Under the pieces are notes generated by a model. That model worked only from the letters and a program-made list of their open reading frames with translations, did no database searches and was not told the DNA's origin. The translations under genes and the position numbers were made by a program. This document shows, piece by piece, positions 49,073-61,538 of a stretch of 64,000 nt of DNA; position 1 is the first letter of the stretch; every line of letters starts with the position of its first letter. This stretch comes from Diplosphaera chodatii (Eukaryota > Chlorophyta > Trebouxiophyceae > Prasiolales > Stichococcaceae). The stretch spans positions 3,100,001 through 3,164,000 of the forward strand of contig JAALGY010000032.1 of NCBI GenBank assembly GCA_032358165.1. The letters are read 5' to 3'.

Positions 49073-49314
49073 CCCTGCTGCTCTGTGCACCCTGCAATGC
49101 CGCACAACATGCAGGACAGCACGCTGTTGCCTTGTGTAGGAAGCTGCCGCAGCGAAGGGGTTCATGTGGCCCGCTGGGGATGTGGCGGCCACTGTGCATG
49201 CCTGGGCCACACCGCAGGAGTGCGCCTTGTTGTACAGACAGACCCTCCGCAGCTGGGGTGTACACTGCTGATCTGGACCGGCAGGTGGGATGTCGCACGT
49301 GCAGTGTGCGGGTG

Positions 49315-50874
49315 CTACCATCCCTGGACCTCCGCATGCTGCATTTGTGATGGCGCTGCGCCACTTGCCCCGGAAACTGTCGTCGCATGTAGCTGCAGGC
49401 TCCGACAAGCTGGCATCTCGAGGCCTCGGACTGGAACAGTAAGCAGCAGTATGCCAGTGGTGGTCGCCGGGGTCTGGTCACACGCCAACATCACGCGAGC
49501 CAGGTACCCTGACAAGCACTGATCAATGCCACATACTGCTTGATGACGCTGCAGAAGTCACGCGTGCGGCGGTGATCAATGCTGCTGTCCGTCCATTCCC
49601 CGGCAGGTGTCAGAATTTGGTGGCAGCAGCAGCCCACCTTCACATGGTGCGGCAATGGACAGGGCAGGGCGCACAATTGCTGCGGTGACTTGGCTGCTCA
49701 GAGAGATGATTGTCTGCAGATGCTCAGCATCAGACGACTGTTTAATTTCTCTCGACATCATCGCAGCAGATCCACAAGCCATACATCTAGTCACATGCTC
49801 TCACGCGCTTGTTGAGGTGCAACTGCTCATGGTTCCCGGATTCAGTCTTGCACGCAACCGACCTTACGGAAAGATCATAGGGCCTCTTTCAAAACTCGTC
49901 CGATGCGGTTGCCGCGATCACCGACACAATGTGCATCGCTGATCATGCAGTTGCTAAGCGGCAGCCCACATCTGCATTTGCACTCTGATGCAGTCCTGAA
50001 GTACGCTGAAAGGTCTGCAGCGCCACCTGCAGCAGGTGAACAGACTGTTGATGCAATTTGACACAGGCTTGGCTTGCTGAGCATTTCCGTTGCCAGCAAG
50101 TGTGCCTCCCGAATTGAAGGCACATGCCGCCAGAGCAAAGGCGTGCAGGCCTGTACCTGCAGGAGATGTCCCTTTGGCACGCACATGTGTCCGACAAGCC
50201 CCATACGGAGGGGTAGTGGTCTCAAAGAGCGTGCTGGATCACTAGACAGCATTGCGGGATACGCAAATGGCCGCCATGCATGGCAGCGGTCACACGCACA
50301 GCACTACGCACCTTCGGGGGACACCATAGATCGATCCAGCCGTACAGATTTGGGGTGATCACCATGACGCTGCACGTCCCTCAACCGGCATTGCCTGCAA
50401 TGCCAGCATAGCAGCACAGAGTCAGAGTGTGTACAGCGCTGGCTAGCCAAAGCGCCATCAGTACCCGCAAAGGCCCTGCGGGATGGTTGGCGCTGTTGTC
50501 GTGAGTGCAGATCAACCGAAATGGACAGGAGGTAATGCAGGCAGGTCGGAATGCTCGCAGGGCCGCAGCCGTCCGCCTTGCTGAGGGGGCATACCAAACT
50601 TTCCCCAGGCTGTCGTGACCTCGAGGCACTGGCAACTCCGACACAATTTCCAGTTTCGTGATCGACGCCGCAGATGCTGCATGTTCAGCAATATACCACG
50701 AGAACTGATGCTGCCGGAGTGTAGCGCGGTGATGTGAAGCGTCATGACGTTTGCTGCTGCTGTCGCCGAGTCGGTGCGGCGCATGGGCTGCGGCATGCTG
50801 CAATGTAGATTGTGACTGACCCTTCGAGCCGTCAGCAGTTCCACTGCCTGTTGCTTGCTGTCATGCAACTGCAT
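49315..50874 (-). CDS. Unrecognised multi-exon protein
   Basis: No family recognised. The first three exons join in phase: 50874-50821 (MQLHDSKQQAVELLTARR), 50710 to about 50520 (HQFSWYIAEHAASAAS, then KLEIVSELPVPRGHDSLG), and about 50380-50316 (VMVITPNLYGWIDLWCPPK). A fourth candidate at about 50.18-50.05 kb reads LLWRHVPSIREAHLLATEML. Further coding-like exons are at 49.72-49.63 kb (TIISLSSQVTAAIVRPALSI, donor GTGGGC) and 49.6-49.5 kb (DFCSVIKQYVALISACQ). The 3' end is a guess; it may lie near 49.3 kb, converging on the phosphatase gene. Consistent splice phase is the main support. Helical, partly hydrophobic segments are visible but nothing definite about location. Confidence 0.5.
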
Positions 50875-51085
50875 CTGATGATCGGAGCGTTGTGAAACTG
50901 CTCTGGGATGTGTGCGTGCGCATCTGCAGCTGTTGCTGTGGTTTGAGTGCAGGTGGGCTTGCAGATCCTACTCCAGCCCTCGTCCAGCAGAATCGTCTTC
51001 AGGGCCGCATGGTGACCAGCACTAGACCTGTAGTATATATGAGCGATTGCTTGATGCTATGCCATGCACAACCCAGGTAATCACG

Positions 51086-52399
51086 ATGATAAGCCCAAGC
51101 TTACCTCTACTTGTATGGTGCCTCCGTAGCTCGGTGGTGGGGACGATATATCCGGTGTACGCCAGCCTCAAGGCCGTGGAGGCGCCGCTGGCGCAGCATC
51201 CCCGCAAGGATGCGCAGTGGCTGACATACTGGGCGATTTACGGCAGCTTCTCGCTGCTTGAGTATCACGCCTCAGGACTGCTGAACTGGTGGGTGACATG
51301 TTGCATTGGGCAAACATCCGTCGATCAGCTTTACATGTTGCTGGTCCCCATGAACAATGCGCTTGCAGTGGCTCTGCTGCGTGGTCGACCGCCATGCAAG
51401 ACGAGCATGGATATGTGCACATGCGATGGTGCGGAAGTACACGGGTTTGTGTAAACCTGTATCTGCGACAACGCAGGTTCCCATGGTGGTGGCACACCAA
51501 GCTTGCCTTCCTGCTGTGGTTGCAGCTGCCCACATTTCAGGTGAGTGTGACATTGGAACGGTGCACCACAGGACTTGCAGAGCAACCTTTGTCACTTAGA
51601 CACTGGGGCTCACTACCGATCTTGTGCAGGGGGCGCGGCGGCTGTATACACGGTTCGTGCGGCCGCCGCTGCTGCGATACCAGCCGCACATCGACGAGAC
51701 GCTCCAGCAGCTGCATGCAACCTTGGTAAGCGCTGCAGAAACCCACAGCACGTCGGGATGCGAGTTTGTGACTCCGTCAATGCACCGTGAAGTCTCACAC
51801 CGTTCATTCTGGCCAGTGTGAAGGCTCCACCCAAGAGGGCTTCCTGCTGACCCTGAAAGGGTGCGGACCGCCTGGTGCTTCACCGCCCTTCACTCAAGGC
51901 CTGGCATCTGCCACCCTGCTGCAGGTACGCCCGGAACTGGTGTCCATCGGCCACACAGCCCGCAAGGCGGCGCTGTCGGTGCCAGTGCTGGGCTGGTTCG
52001 CCCGCACGCCTGCCGAGGACGAGGCCCTGCAGCGAGACGCGGCACGACAGCAGCGCAGGGGCCGCTCCACAAGGAGCGACGGGGACGCACTGCCAGCACA
52101 GCCCCCGCCTGGTAAGCATGCGTGCTTCATGCCCAGACGCTGGGTGTGGTAGTGTCCACCCATTGCGTATATGAATGGAAGTGCATCAAATGTAGCTCGC
52201 TCTAGCTTGCTACATTTAAGACTGCTGGTGTGTCAATCTTTCAGCGCTGCGCCTTGTGTATGCAGGCGGCAACCAGCATCCAGACAGCGGTGGCAGCGCA
52301 TGGCATCATGTGCATGAAGGCAGCGAGGACGAGGACAGTCAGCCGGCACGCCGCTCATGGGCGCAGCGCCTCTGGGGCGGTGACGGCGCCGAACACTGA
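51086..52399 (+). CDS. HVA22/REEP (TB2/DP1) family membrane-shaping protein
   Basis: Reticulon-like, hairpin-forming ER membrane protein of the HVA22/REEP/Yop1 family, which curves ER tubules; plant HVA22 members are linked to stress and vesicle traffic. Start is set at 51086 (MISPSLPLLVWCLRSSVVG) because it reads straight into the diagnostic GTIYPVYASLKAVE; an alternative is a splice acceptor just before SSVVG with an exon upstream. Then come DAQWLTYWAIYGSFSLLE (core family motif), a junction-made Trp into FPWWWHTKLAFLLWLQLP (second hydrophobic hairpin), GARRLYTRFVRPPLLRYQP, and a basic then acidic hydrophilic tail ending WGGDGAEH and TGA. Five exons join in phase. Convergent with the WD40 gene. 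Confidence 0.9.
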
Positions 52400-52732
52400 T
52401 GGTCTTTCAGTACTGTCAGCAGCAACTTCGGCCAAGGCTGGGGTGTAAAGGGCACGCACCAACGTACATGTGTCGCCCTCACATGGAGCTGCACTTGTAC
52501 CACCACATGTCCATGTACAGACAGGATGTACCGTAGATGGTTTTGCTGGCGCCGGGGATGTACCATTGCAGTACATGACCTCGACAATCAGAGTTTGACG
52601 CATTGCCGACGTATCATGCTCACCAATGCAATGCACCAGGTGGTTTTGTCAAAACACCGTAAGCTGCGTGTTTGCAATCTTGGTCTGGTGGACCAGCTGT
52701 GATGTGCCCACGGCAAACATCCCTATGAAAGC
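52400..52732. other. Converging 3' ends of HVA22 and the WD40 gene
   Basis: About 330 bases between two stop codons. No exon seen; 3' untranslated sequence expected. Confidence 0.5.
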
Positions 52733-55554
52733 TCCATGCTTGTGGGTGCAACATCGATGTCGACATTGGCATCTGCATTCTCCTTGTTGCCATCCTGCAA
52801 TTGAGCACATGCCCACTCGCGGCTCAGAGTAGGTAATTGTCACCTGTCATGCACTTTCTGCGTGCAATGTGTGTCTGCATGACTGGCACTTTCCTGGTAA
52901 GATACCTGTGCCAAGCTGTAGCGGGGATTGTGCTCATAGCGAAACACGAAGCCCTTGCCGCCAGCCGCCAGCAGTTGACGGCAGTCATTGCTGAGGGCAC
53001 AAGCCTCAATTGCTACTGCAACCTGCAGTCAGTCCTTCAATGGTAATGCTGCCTGTTGCATCTCAGGCAACACAAATCAACTCCCATGGACACGTGGAAA
53101 ACCCAGGGCGTCAATAGGGAAAGGCAGCCTGGATTGCACCGACCATCATAAGACTGGTCTTTTATGCCAAGATACCTTGTCAGAGGACACAGTAGTGATG
53201 CGGCTGCCATCTGCTGAGTCGTATACCGAAACTGTGCCCCTAGAGTTGCCCTGCAGGCAGCCAGCCGACCGTGCGGTCAGGTCATGTGATCTGAAGACAG
53301 CATGGAACATCAAGTGTGCGCCTGCTGCATGCTTGTACATCGCAGCTTGGGGAAAAACCTCCCAGCTGTACTACTGTCAAGAGGCCACACCATGCAGATG
53401 TACATGCCATCAGGTGTGGCATTGAACCCACAGCTGGCTGTGGTATGTGACACCTGCAGGACAGATGGGAGCTGTTTTCGCTGCTTGCAAGCACAAGCTG
53501 GCTGAATAGAATGTGCCACCAGATGACGGCTACAGGGCATCCGCAGCTGGTGCTGCGGGAAGCGGAATTGCGGATGAGGACTTGCCTTCCAGCTGGTGAC
53601 AAGCGACTGCTGCTGCCAGTCCCAGACGCACACGCGCCCGTCTGAAGACCGTGTAGCCAACCGCTCTGGGCTGAGAAACAGCTGCAGAACATCAGCTCTC
53701 TCAGCGAAGCGATCACCCACACTGACCCATCTGCTTTGGCTTGATAGTTTCTGCCGGCATGGGACTGTGCGATGGTCGCTGACTGGACAACTGTGGCGGG
53801 ACCTACCATGCGGTCAACGGTGTCGCTGTGGCCGCTGCCTTCCATGTGCAGCGGCTGGCACCCGTGCCGCAGGCTCGGCAGCGCCTGGCCACCACCTGGT
53901 ATCTCATTGGGGCCGCCTGCACCGTCTGCCATGCTGTTGGAGGCCGGGCGGACAGCAGCAGCTGTGCCGTCCGCAGGCCCTGAGCTGTGGGGCAAAGTCC
54001 AGCTGTGCATGGCCCCGCGGCGGCCGCCGGTCACGATGCAGCTGCCGTCTGGGTGCACTGACTGCAGTGCGCAACAGACTGTGGCAGATGCAGACGGCCT
54101 ACCCAGCTGACAGCGGATCAGTTCGGCCGGCGTGTGTGTGTTGAAGACACGAACAGCACAAGCAGCCAGCTTCGCCGAGCAGCAAGCATTGGTGTGCATG
54201 GAGGCATTGTTAGTTGTGATCTGGCTGCTGGCACCCCGCTGGAATCGAGGCCAACTTGCATCGGGTCGTGCAGCATACCAGACTGCAGGCCTGCGAGGCG
54301 CTGGCCGAGGTGCAGGCGCCACCAGCAACATCCCACGTCCGCAGCTCCCCATCCCTCGCCAGCGATGCCAGCAGCGTCGGCGCCCCAGCAGCGCATGCCA
54401 GCTGGACCACCTCCCTGGAATGCCCTGCCAATGGTAGCTACACTCGAGTCTGATGTCGCTAGCAGCCAGAGCACAAGAACCTCAGTTTGCTGGGCAAATA
54501 GCCACACGTCACATTAGAGGGAACTGTCGCTACATTATGAAGTGACACGCGACAGTGTCAGCCGAGGCGCCGCCGCACCTCGAAGCAGACGGATCACACG
54601 CGCCTCGGTGACGCTGATCACTGATATGTTGCCATCAGCACCTGCCACGGCCTGCATGGTAGTCCATAGCATGCATGTTCATGTCTTTCTTGGCAGCCAA
54701 TCCAACTATTGACCTTATCATAGAGCAAGGTAGCAACTCGAGTATATTGCTGCAGCATCTCTTACGAGGCAGGCGTCGCCATGCCTGTGCTGCGTCCAGC
54801 TGCCAGCATTCAGCCAAGCGCAGGCCTGCAGACCCTGTACGCATTATGCCACATCATGCCAGATGTCTGAGCATGCTGATAGCATGTGCGTGGTGTGCAT
54901 CAAGCAGCGTGTCGAGCACAATGCAGCTAGGGTTGCAATGGCGACCAGGTGTGCACCCCGCCTTGAGAGTGCTCCGTCAAGTCGTTGGCAAAATGCGCCA
55001 CCACGCCAATATGGCTCCCCAGGTGCTGGTTGTCATACACTGTAGCCTGTGTCAATTTGATTTCAAAGGTGTCAGGTTTGTGACACGTGTATATCTACTC
55101 ATACACATACATATACACACAACACCATTACGGCATGCAGACGATTTTGCATTAACCGCTGCAGCAGCTGGGCAGATGTATGCTTCCGTGACGTGGCAAT
55201 CGACCTGATTGCTGCCTACAGATGCGATCAGGTTGGCGCAGCCCTGGTCCACGGCATTCATGACCAGCTGATGCACGGGTGAACAGTGGCTCTCCTGTCC
55301 GCCAAAACTGGGCATGATGAACGGCAGGGAAATCGTACGTGCTGCATCATCAGCACATGATGGACCACACATATGCGCAGCCTCACCAACCAATGCATGT
55401 GCATGTGGTCACCAACATGCAGCACCATCAGCACCTTGATGGCCGTCTTGAGCTTCAGATTGTGCAGCGCATGCAGCCGAGCTGCGGCAGCCGATCCATG
55501 TTTGAGGCTTTCCTGGTTGCAGGCCTGCCTATATCTGTCTGCTTCGGCGTTCAT
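52733..55554 (-). CDS. WD40-repeat protein
   Basis: A multi-exon beta-propeller protein, usually a scaffold for complexes; the exact orthologue is not identified. Start is MNAEADRYRQACNQESLKHG (ATG 55554), followed by a helical segment. Exons spliced in phase then give WD40-like blades: ACAWLNAGS..., AVAGADGNISVISVTEARV (54.65 kb), VQLACAAGAPTLLASLARDG with ELRTWDV (54.35 kb), SVHPDGSCIVTGGRRGAM with HSWTL (54.0 kb), LFLSPERLATRSSDGRVCVW (53.65 kb), CGFNATPDGMYICM (53.4 kb), GNSRGTVSVYDSADGSRI (53.25 kb) and CRQLLAAGGKGFVFRYE (52.95 kb). The last exon begins DGNKENADANVDIDV and ends MELS with TAG at 52735-52733. Head-to-head with the sirtuin gene. Confidence 0.8.
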
Positions 55555-56038
55555 GATGTCAGTCACGCCGCTGGTGCGTGCATGCGGCCAGGAATTGCCA
55601 GATCAGGCCGCGCTTTGGCACTTTGCTGTGTGAATTTGCCTGTATAGAGAAACTGACAAAGGTGAGGACAAATGTGTGAGACTTTTGTTTCAGCCAGAGC
55701 GTATCTGCGAGCACCAGTACCGTCAGCTGAAGCAGTGTCTCCGCGCAAACCGATGCAGCTTGCATTTCGGTTTCGAAACATGCTGCCAGTGCAGGGTGGG
55801 TAATGCGCAGCTGAGAGCCAATCGTGGCCAGTTTTGCAATCACTCTGTGCAGTGCTACAGCTCACGGCAGGTGCTTGCTTGCATACGGCCTTTCAGAACG
55901 CGTGCAAGTGCCTTTCGCGCGATCACAGGGCTGAGCAGTCTGCAGCGGCGCACCGGTGCATCGCTGTCATAGTACAGGTGCAGCGTGCGAAGTTGTGCCA
56001 GGACAGGCTGCTGGCTGCACCAGACGCTCAGAGCCTGC
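55555..56038. promoter_or_regulatory. Divergent promoter region, WD40 gene and sirtuin
   Basis: A 484-base spacer between divergent start codons. A plus-strand stretch after an acceptor-like TTTCAG at 55692 reads ERICEHQYRQLKQCLRANRC, with a C-x9-C spacing, but no partner exon was found. Confidence 0.4.
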
Positions 56039-58627
56039 ATGTACGCCGGTGCCAACTGCCCGGCGGCGCTGCGAGCCCTGCGCAGCATGCAGCAGCTGCT
56101 GGGCACCTGCATGCCGCTGCCGGGGGTGGCAGCATGCGGGGTGCGCCGCACGCAGGCACGAGCCTTCAGTGCAGATCCAGCGGAGCAGCTGGTCCGGGAG
56201 GAGGCGCAAGGATCCGCTGAAATGGCCAGCCAGAACAGGCGGACCTTCACCCAGGTGCTCCCTGCTGTCACATGCTGCACTGACGCCACCATGCGCCGAT
56301 GAACTTGCTGTCAAACTGCCAGTCCGGGACGATTCCTCGAGAACCGCACAACCTAGCTGCTGCAGGACCGCATCACCAATGACGGTCGATTGGTGACAGG
56401 CAGCTTACAGCCAGCAGCTGACACATGGGAGCGTGCGCCCCATGTGCCACTGACAGCGCCTGCGGTGCCACCCATCAGCAACGAGGTGACCGCGTCACTA
56501 GTACGACAAAATGTACATGCTCACCAGACGTGGGTGATCACAGGATGGCATGCAGCACATGCTGAGTGCGCCACCAGCGTGGTTTTTACTGCCGCCGCTG
56601 CCGTTTTCAGGCACTGGAGCGCCTCGCAGATTTCCTGCAGTCGGCCAGCAATGTCACAGTGCTGACTGGGGCGGGCGTCAGCACGGGTAGGCGCCACAGC
56701 TTGCAACAGGGACAGCAGCCCAGGGGTGCCGTTGTTCAGACAGGAGCAATTTTCGTGCAGCCCCAACCGTGCTGCTGCTTGGCGTGCAGAGTCCAACATT
56801 CCTGACTACAGAGGCGCTCGCGGAGCGTACTCGACAGGCTTCAAGCCGATGACACACCAACAGGTGTGCGGCTGAGGTCCAGCTGGGGGTTGCAAGCACA
56901 CCTCACGAACATGCAGACGGTTTTGGTATGGGGCCACGCTGGGTGGTTGCCTGTCATCGGCTGTGCTCCCGATGGGCTGTTCACTATGTGCTGTGCAGTT
57001 CATGGCCACTCCAGAGGCGCGGTCACGATACTGGGCGCGCTCCTTTGCCGGCTGGCGGGAGTTCTCCTCGGTGCAACCGAATGCGGCGCACGAGGGCTTG
57101 ACCCGCCTGCAGTCGGCTGGCTGGGTGCGTGGCGCGGCCAGCTGCACCCTTCACGACGTATTGTGGTGTGTACTGCTGCAGACCGCATTGTACACGTCGC
57201 GATCGCACTCGAGATGAGTGTGTGCGCTGCGTGCATAGGTGGGGAGCGTAATCACTCAAAATGTAGATCGTCTGCACCATGCTGCTGGGACTCGGGATGT
57301 ACTGGAGCTGCATGGAACCACACACAGGTGCCCCCTACGCAAGCTCAGCTGATGCTCCCCAGAGTCTGCTGGGGAGACTGCACAGCAGGGCGAGGCTAGG
57401 CGGAGTAGTCCATGGCACGGAGCATTCTGTCACTTCTGTCCAAACTTGCAGGGTCATTTGTATGGGATGCGGAGACATCACAGAGCGGCAGCCATTTCAG
57501 GAGCTGCTGGCAGGGCTCAACCCGCGCATGGCGGAGTATGTGGCTGCCCTGCCGGAGGATGCCGCGCGCTCCGGCCAGCTGGACCGTGAGATGCCAGAGA
57601 CGGTGTGTCCTCTCGTTCGCACGTCAGATCGCCGTTCCTGGGAGTGCTTTTGGCCCCACATAGTCATTCCCTGCCCACGATTGAAACTGCCCACATGACT
57701 CTGCCCTTTGAATGACAACACCAAGTGCTTCTCCTCACTTTCCGCTTCACTGCTGAGGTGTCCAGCCTCTCACTGCACCAGGCTTCAGGCAGGTTACGAC
57801 GGCCAGACGGGGATGTCGAGCTGCCCGGCGGCGAGACAGCCAGCGAGAAGCTGCCGGACGGGCTGCCCAGGCGGCCCGACGGCGACGTGGAGCTGTCAGC
57901 TGGCATGAAAGACTTTGCAGTGCCGCCGTGCGTCCTCAGCTGCAGCCTGCTGTTGCAAGCTTTGATCCACTGGTGCTGCTGCTCTAGGTGCCACCGTGCT
58001 GCCTTCGTCTTGCAATACAATCTGCAGGAGCCTGTGCTAATGGACAAACGATGATATCTTTTGCTTGCGCAGATGCGCCAGGTGCGGCGGCATCCTGAAA
58101 CCCAATGTCGTCTTCTTTGGCGATGCGCTTCCCAAGGCGCGCGCACAGCAGTGAGTCCGTGTACATGCTAAGCACTCGGAACAATCGTCGGGGTGTTGCA
58201 TCTCCTGTGTTTCAGTCTGTGACGTGATGTTTTTCAAATGGACATATAACAGTGGCCAAATGTGTGCAGGGCACTACAGCAGGTAGAAGATGCTGATGGG
58301 TTGCTGGTGGTGGGCTCCTCGCTGATGGTGTACTCGGCCTTCCGACTGGCTAAAGCTGCCAAAGACGGGGGAGCGCAGCTTGCAGCAGTGTGCGTGGGGA
58401 TGACTCGGGCAGATGACTTCATCAACATTAAGGTACGCCCAACATTGTACCGGGTGAGCTTCAATCTCGTCAGACTCGGATGCTCGTCCTACCAGATTCC
58501 CAGCACACAGTGTAGAACACAAGTCACGCAACTCACGTCCTCGCCGACGCAGGTGGAGTCTCTCGCCGGCGAAGCCATGTCGCGCCTTGCATCGCACCCA
58601 GCGCTGCTGTTGCCGCGAGCGTGGTGA
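56039..58627 (+). CDS. SRT2: Class II sirtuin, plant SRT2/SIRT4-like, probably mitochondrial
   Basis: NAD+-dependent protein deacylase or ADP-ribosyltransferase. The ATG at 56039 gives a leader with several Arg, no acidic residues at first and an ARAFSAD segment, consistent with a mitochondrial presequence. Exons: 56039-56254, 56366-56485, 56611-56686, then others to a TGA at 58625-58627. Motifs in order: LTGAGVSTESNIPDYRG (NAD+ binding; the Glu is made at a splice), GAYSTGFKPMTHQQ, EARSRYWARSFAGW, ITQNVDRLHHAAG, LELHGTTHR with the catalytic His, zinc Cys pairs CMGC and CARC, KPNVVFFGDALP, and LLVVGSSLMVYSAFRL. All closely follow plant SRT2. The exon before CARC carries two copies of RPDGDVEL where plant proteins have one RPDGD segment. 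The CARC exon joins through a GTGCGT donor inside VPPC. Confidence 0.95.
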
Positions 58628-59274
58628 CGCTCTGCACCCAGCGCCCAGCAGAGCGTTGAGTTGCTTGCCGCCTATACTCAGCGGGACTGACTGGCAGAGT
58701 GGGTGAACCCGATGTTGGCACTCGCAGGGATAAATATATCGCAGTACTGACTGATCAGCGATTTCTTACCCACTTCGCCTCCACTTCCAACAACTTCCAG
58801 CATGACGTCTGCAATTAGTAACCCGATCGAGATTCAGCCAAATAGCACAACGCAGCCCTTGCAACAGATGACAGTGCGTAAAATTGCAGCAAGTCATCAA
58901 TGCTGAGGCTGCAGGCAACACTAGCAAGCCGTAGCGTTGTGAACACTCGGACACTCGTTGACAGGCATTCGTCGCCGAATTACGCCAGGTACATCGATCA
59001 AAGGTTCAAAGCATGTCGATAAGTCGCCTCAAATAGTCGGGTGGCAATCTTGTCATGATCCGGCGGTCTGATGTGTCTGCCACAGCACCTCGCACCATTG
59101 CTCGACACCATGTACCCTGCATATACCATGTGCAACTGGTCTGCATGACGTCCTGTGAAGCACTATTCTCTTCATGGTCATCACGATGTGACGCAAGTAT
59201 GGTCCCTTGCATGTGCACCTCCATCTGACCTGCAAGTCGTCCTGCAATGAGCCAGAAAGCGGTGCGATTTCAGC
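58628..59274. other. Spacer between the sirtuin and the flavin-reductase-like gene
   Basis: About 650 bases without a supported exon. It should hold the promoter of the downstream gene. Nothing else seen. Confidence 0.5.
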
Positions 59275-61337
59275 ATGCTGTTGCGCAGGCTCGCGGGGTC
59301 TTACCGCGTCATGGGCAGCAACGGCTCGGTAGCCAATGGCTCTGAGCAGTATGGGACGCAGGACAACCCGATCCGCGTGACGGGGCATTTCCTGAATGAT
59401 CGTGGCCCTGATGAGGCGCGCCACTGGGCAAAACCTTCAACAAATCTGAATCTGCATCATGCACGCTGTTTATTGACATTTGGCAACGTCATCTGCTCGA
59501 ACTTCACGTCAACGACATATTTCATACGCTGCATATGGCTGCAGGCTGTTAACTGGAAGTCGCAGCCGCACCCAGATTGGCAGCCGGGCGACAAGCAGCC
59601 CAACCCCTGGGGCAGTACCAACTTTGTGACGCTTGACCCCAATGAGATGGGCGCAGGCGCATACCCCCTGGTAGGCTGCTCTGTGGCGCTGTACTTCCTC
59701 CCCAGAATTGCACACTACCTGGCATGGCATTGCTGTAGGCGCCCTACCATGCTGTGAGTTCGCTGCAGCTCACCCAACAAACCTGGTCGAGTCAAAGTGG
59801 AAGCTGATGCGTTCGCAATGCAGGTCATCAGCATGGTGACGCCGCGACCCATCGCATTCATCTCCAGCCAGGACGAGGCTGGCGCTGTGAATGTGTCGCC
59901 ATACAGCTACTTCAACGTGATGGCGCACGATCCCATCCATATCACCATTGGTGCGAATGGCACACAATGTTAGCACGAAATGCAGGACGGTTGCTCGACC
60001 GACGACAGCAAGACGAAGGTCTTATACATGATCAAGTGCAGCCACCATCTGCTCTGTGCATCGCAGGTCATGCGCACTCTACAGCCCAGCGAGGCAATGG
60101 CCACAAAGACTCGCTGCAAAACATCTTGGACACAGGGTATGCAACACAGCTTTGGTTATCGGTTTTCAGCCTCTGGGTCGTATGATGCATGGCATCAGCC
60201 AATTCTAACTTCTGCCCCCGATGTTAGCATCACATGCACGGATGTATATGCGACTTGCAGGGAGTTCGTCACACACATCATCAGCGAATGGTTCATCGAG
60301 GCAGCGAACCACACATGTGGGCCATTCGACCCTGACGTTGACGAGATGAAGCTCGCCAACCTGACGCCTCTCAAATCCCATATGGTGCGAGCAGACTGGG
60401 GGGGGCAGGGAACATGTCGTCTGCTGGGATGCTGACCAAGCTTGCACCATGTGTGTGGGCGCTGTCTTCTAAGCTGCTGCACTTCAGCTTGCGTGCTGGA
60501 CCGATCAGGTCAAGCCACCACGGATAGCGGAGGCGGCAGTGCAGATGGAGTGCAAGCTGCGCTCCACCTATGATGTGGTCAACAAGTGCGTCACGTTGCT
60601 CTCTCCACAATGACACAGTGGAACCATGCGAGACTTTGGTTGTGTGCGTTAAGATCAACCAGAGTGTGTGTTGGAGGCATGGCATCTGTACATGCAATGC
60701 CTGCTGCAGGGATGGCAAGCAGACGGGGACAATCATAATTGCGGAAGTGGTGATGGTACATCTACTGGACGAGGTATCTCACCTGCTGACATCACTCTCG
60801 CACTCTGTTGTTGCAGTGTCTGCGATCAATCCTGCACGTGGTCAACCACCAGCCTACCTGTGATTTTAGATCCTCAGGTCACGACCAAAACACCGCACAG
60901 TGGCAAGACAGTTGTGGATGTCAATAAGCTCCGACCCATCTCCCGGTGTGTGCTGTTGGACGTTGCTGTCCCTTGTCACTGTGTAGTTGCATTCAGCACC
61001 ATTATCCAATGCTTGCCACGCTAGGGCTGCCATGCTTTGCAAACTGGGCTGTAGCCACAGCTCTGCCTGACATTTTCTTGTGAATGCTGCTCTGCAGGTT
61101 TGGCGGCAACATCTACGGTGCGATTGACACGGTCTTCGAGATTCCAAGGTGCTTGTGCACTCTAAATGCTCTCGTACACACGTCTGGGCAATGCACTTGT
61201 GCTTGCTGATGCATATCTAGCGCTCCGAAGTTCACCATATAACCCCATGCAGGCCGCCAAAGGAGGCACAAGAGGTACTGAAGCCGACAAACCAGGAGCA
61301 TGGCAAAGAAGAGGATGCGCAACGGGTTGGGGGCTGA
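59275..61337 (+). CDS. Flavin-reductase-like FMN-binding split-barrel protein
   Basis: FMN-binding split-barrel fold of the flavin-reductase-like family; members reduce flavins with NAD(P)H or bind FMN as oxidoreductases. Start MLLRRLAGSYRVMGSN may be an organelle leader (inference). Later exons: a WKSQPHPDWQPGDKQPNP segment, VISMVTPRPIAFISSQDE then VNVSPYSYFNVMAHDP (the family's FMN-contact core), GHKDSLQNILDTGEFV (the conserved KDT..N...TGEFV region, with Gly-Glu made at a splice), LANLTPLKS, VKPPRIAEAAVQMECKL, TGTIIIAEVVMVHLLDE, RFGGNIYGAIDTVFEIPR, and a charged tail ending RVGG and TGA at 61335-61337. The join from the first exon to the WKSQPHP exon is probable, after NPIR. Convergent with the RRM gene, about 200 bases apart. 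Confidence 0.88.
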
Positions 61338-61538
61338 GAGTCCGCCGACCATAGATGTATGGGCATAACTTCCACCGCTGCAACAGTTGTATAATCATAT
61401 TTCAAGAGCATGATGGGGCAGTCCAGAACAACCCCTCGGCGGCGTGCCGCCATCATGTTCTTGAGAAAGAATTGATTCTGTCGTTTTCGAAAGCAACCTT
61501 GCCAGCGCAAGTGGCTGGGTGCAAGTCATATGGTACTG

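Noticed and set aside
55855..56314. Minus-strand open frames opposite the first sirtuin exon
   Set aside because: The plus strand gives a targeting-type leader that splices in phase into the sirtuin core; the minus frames lack domains.
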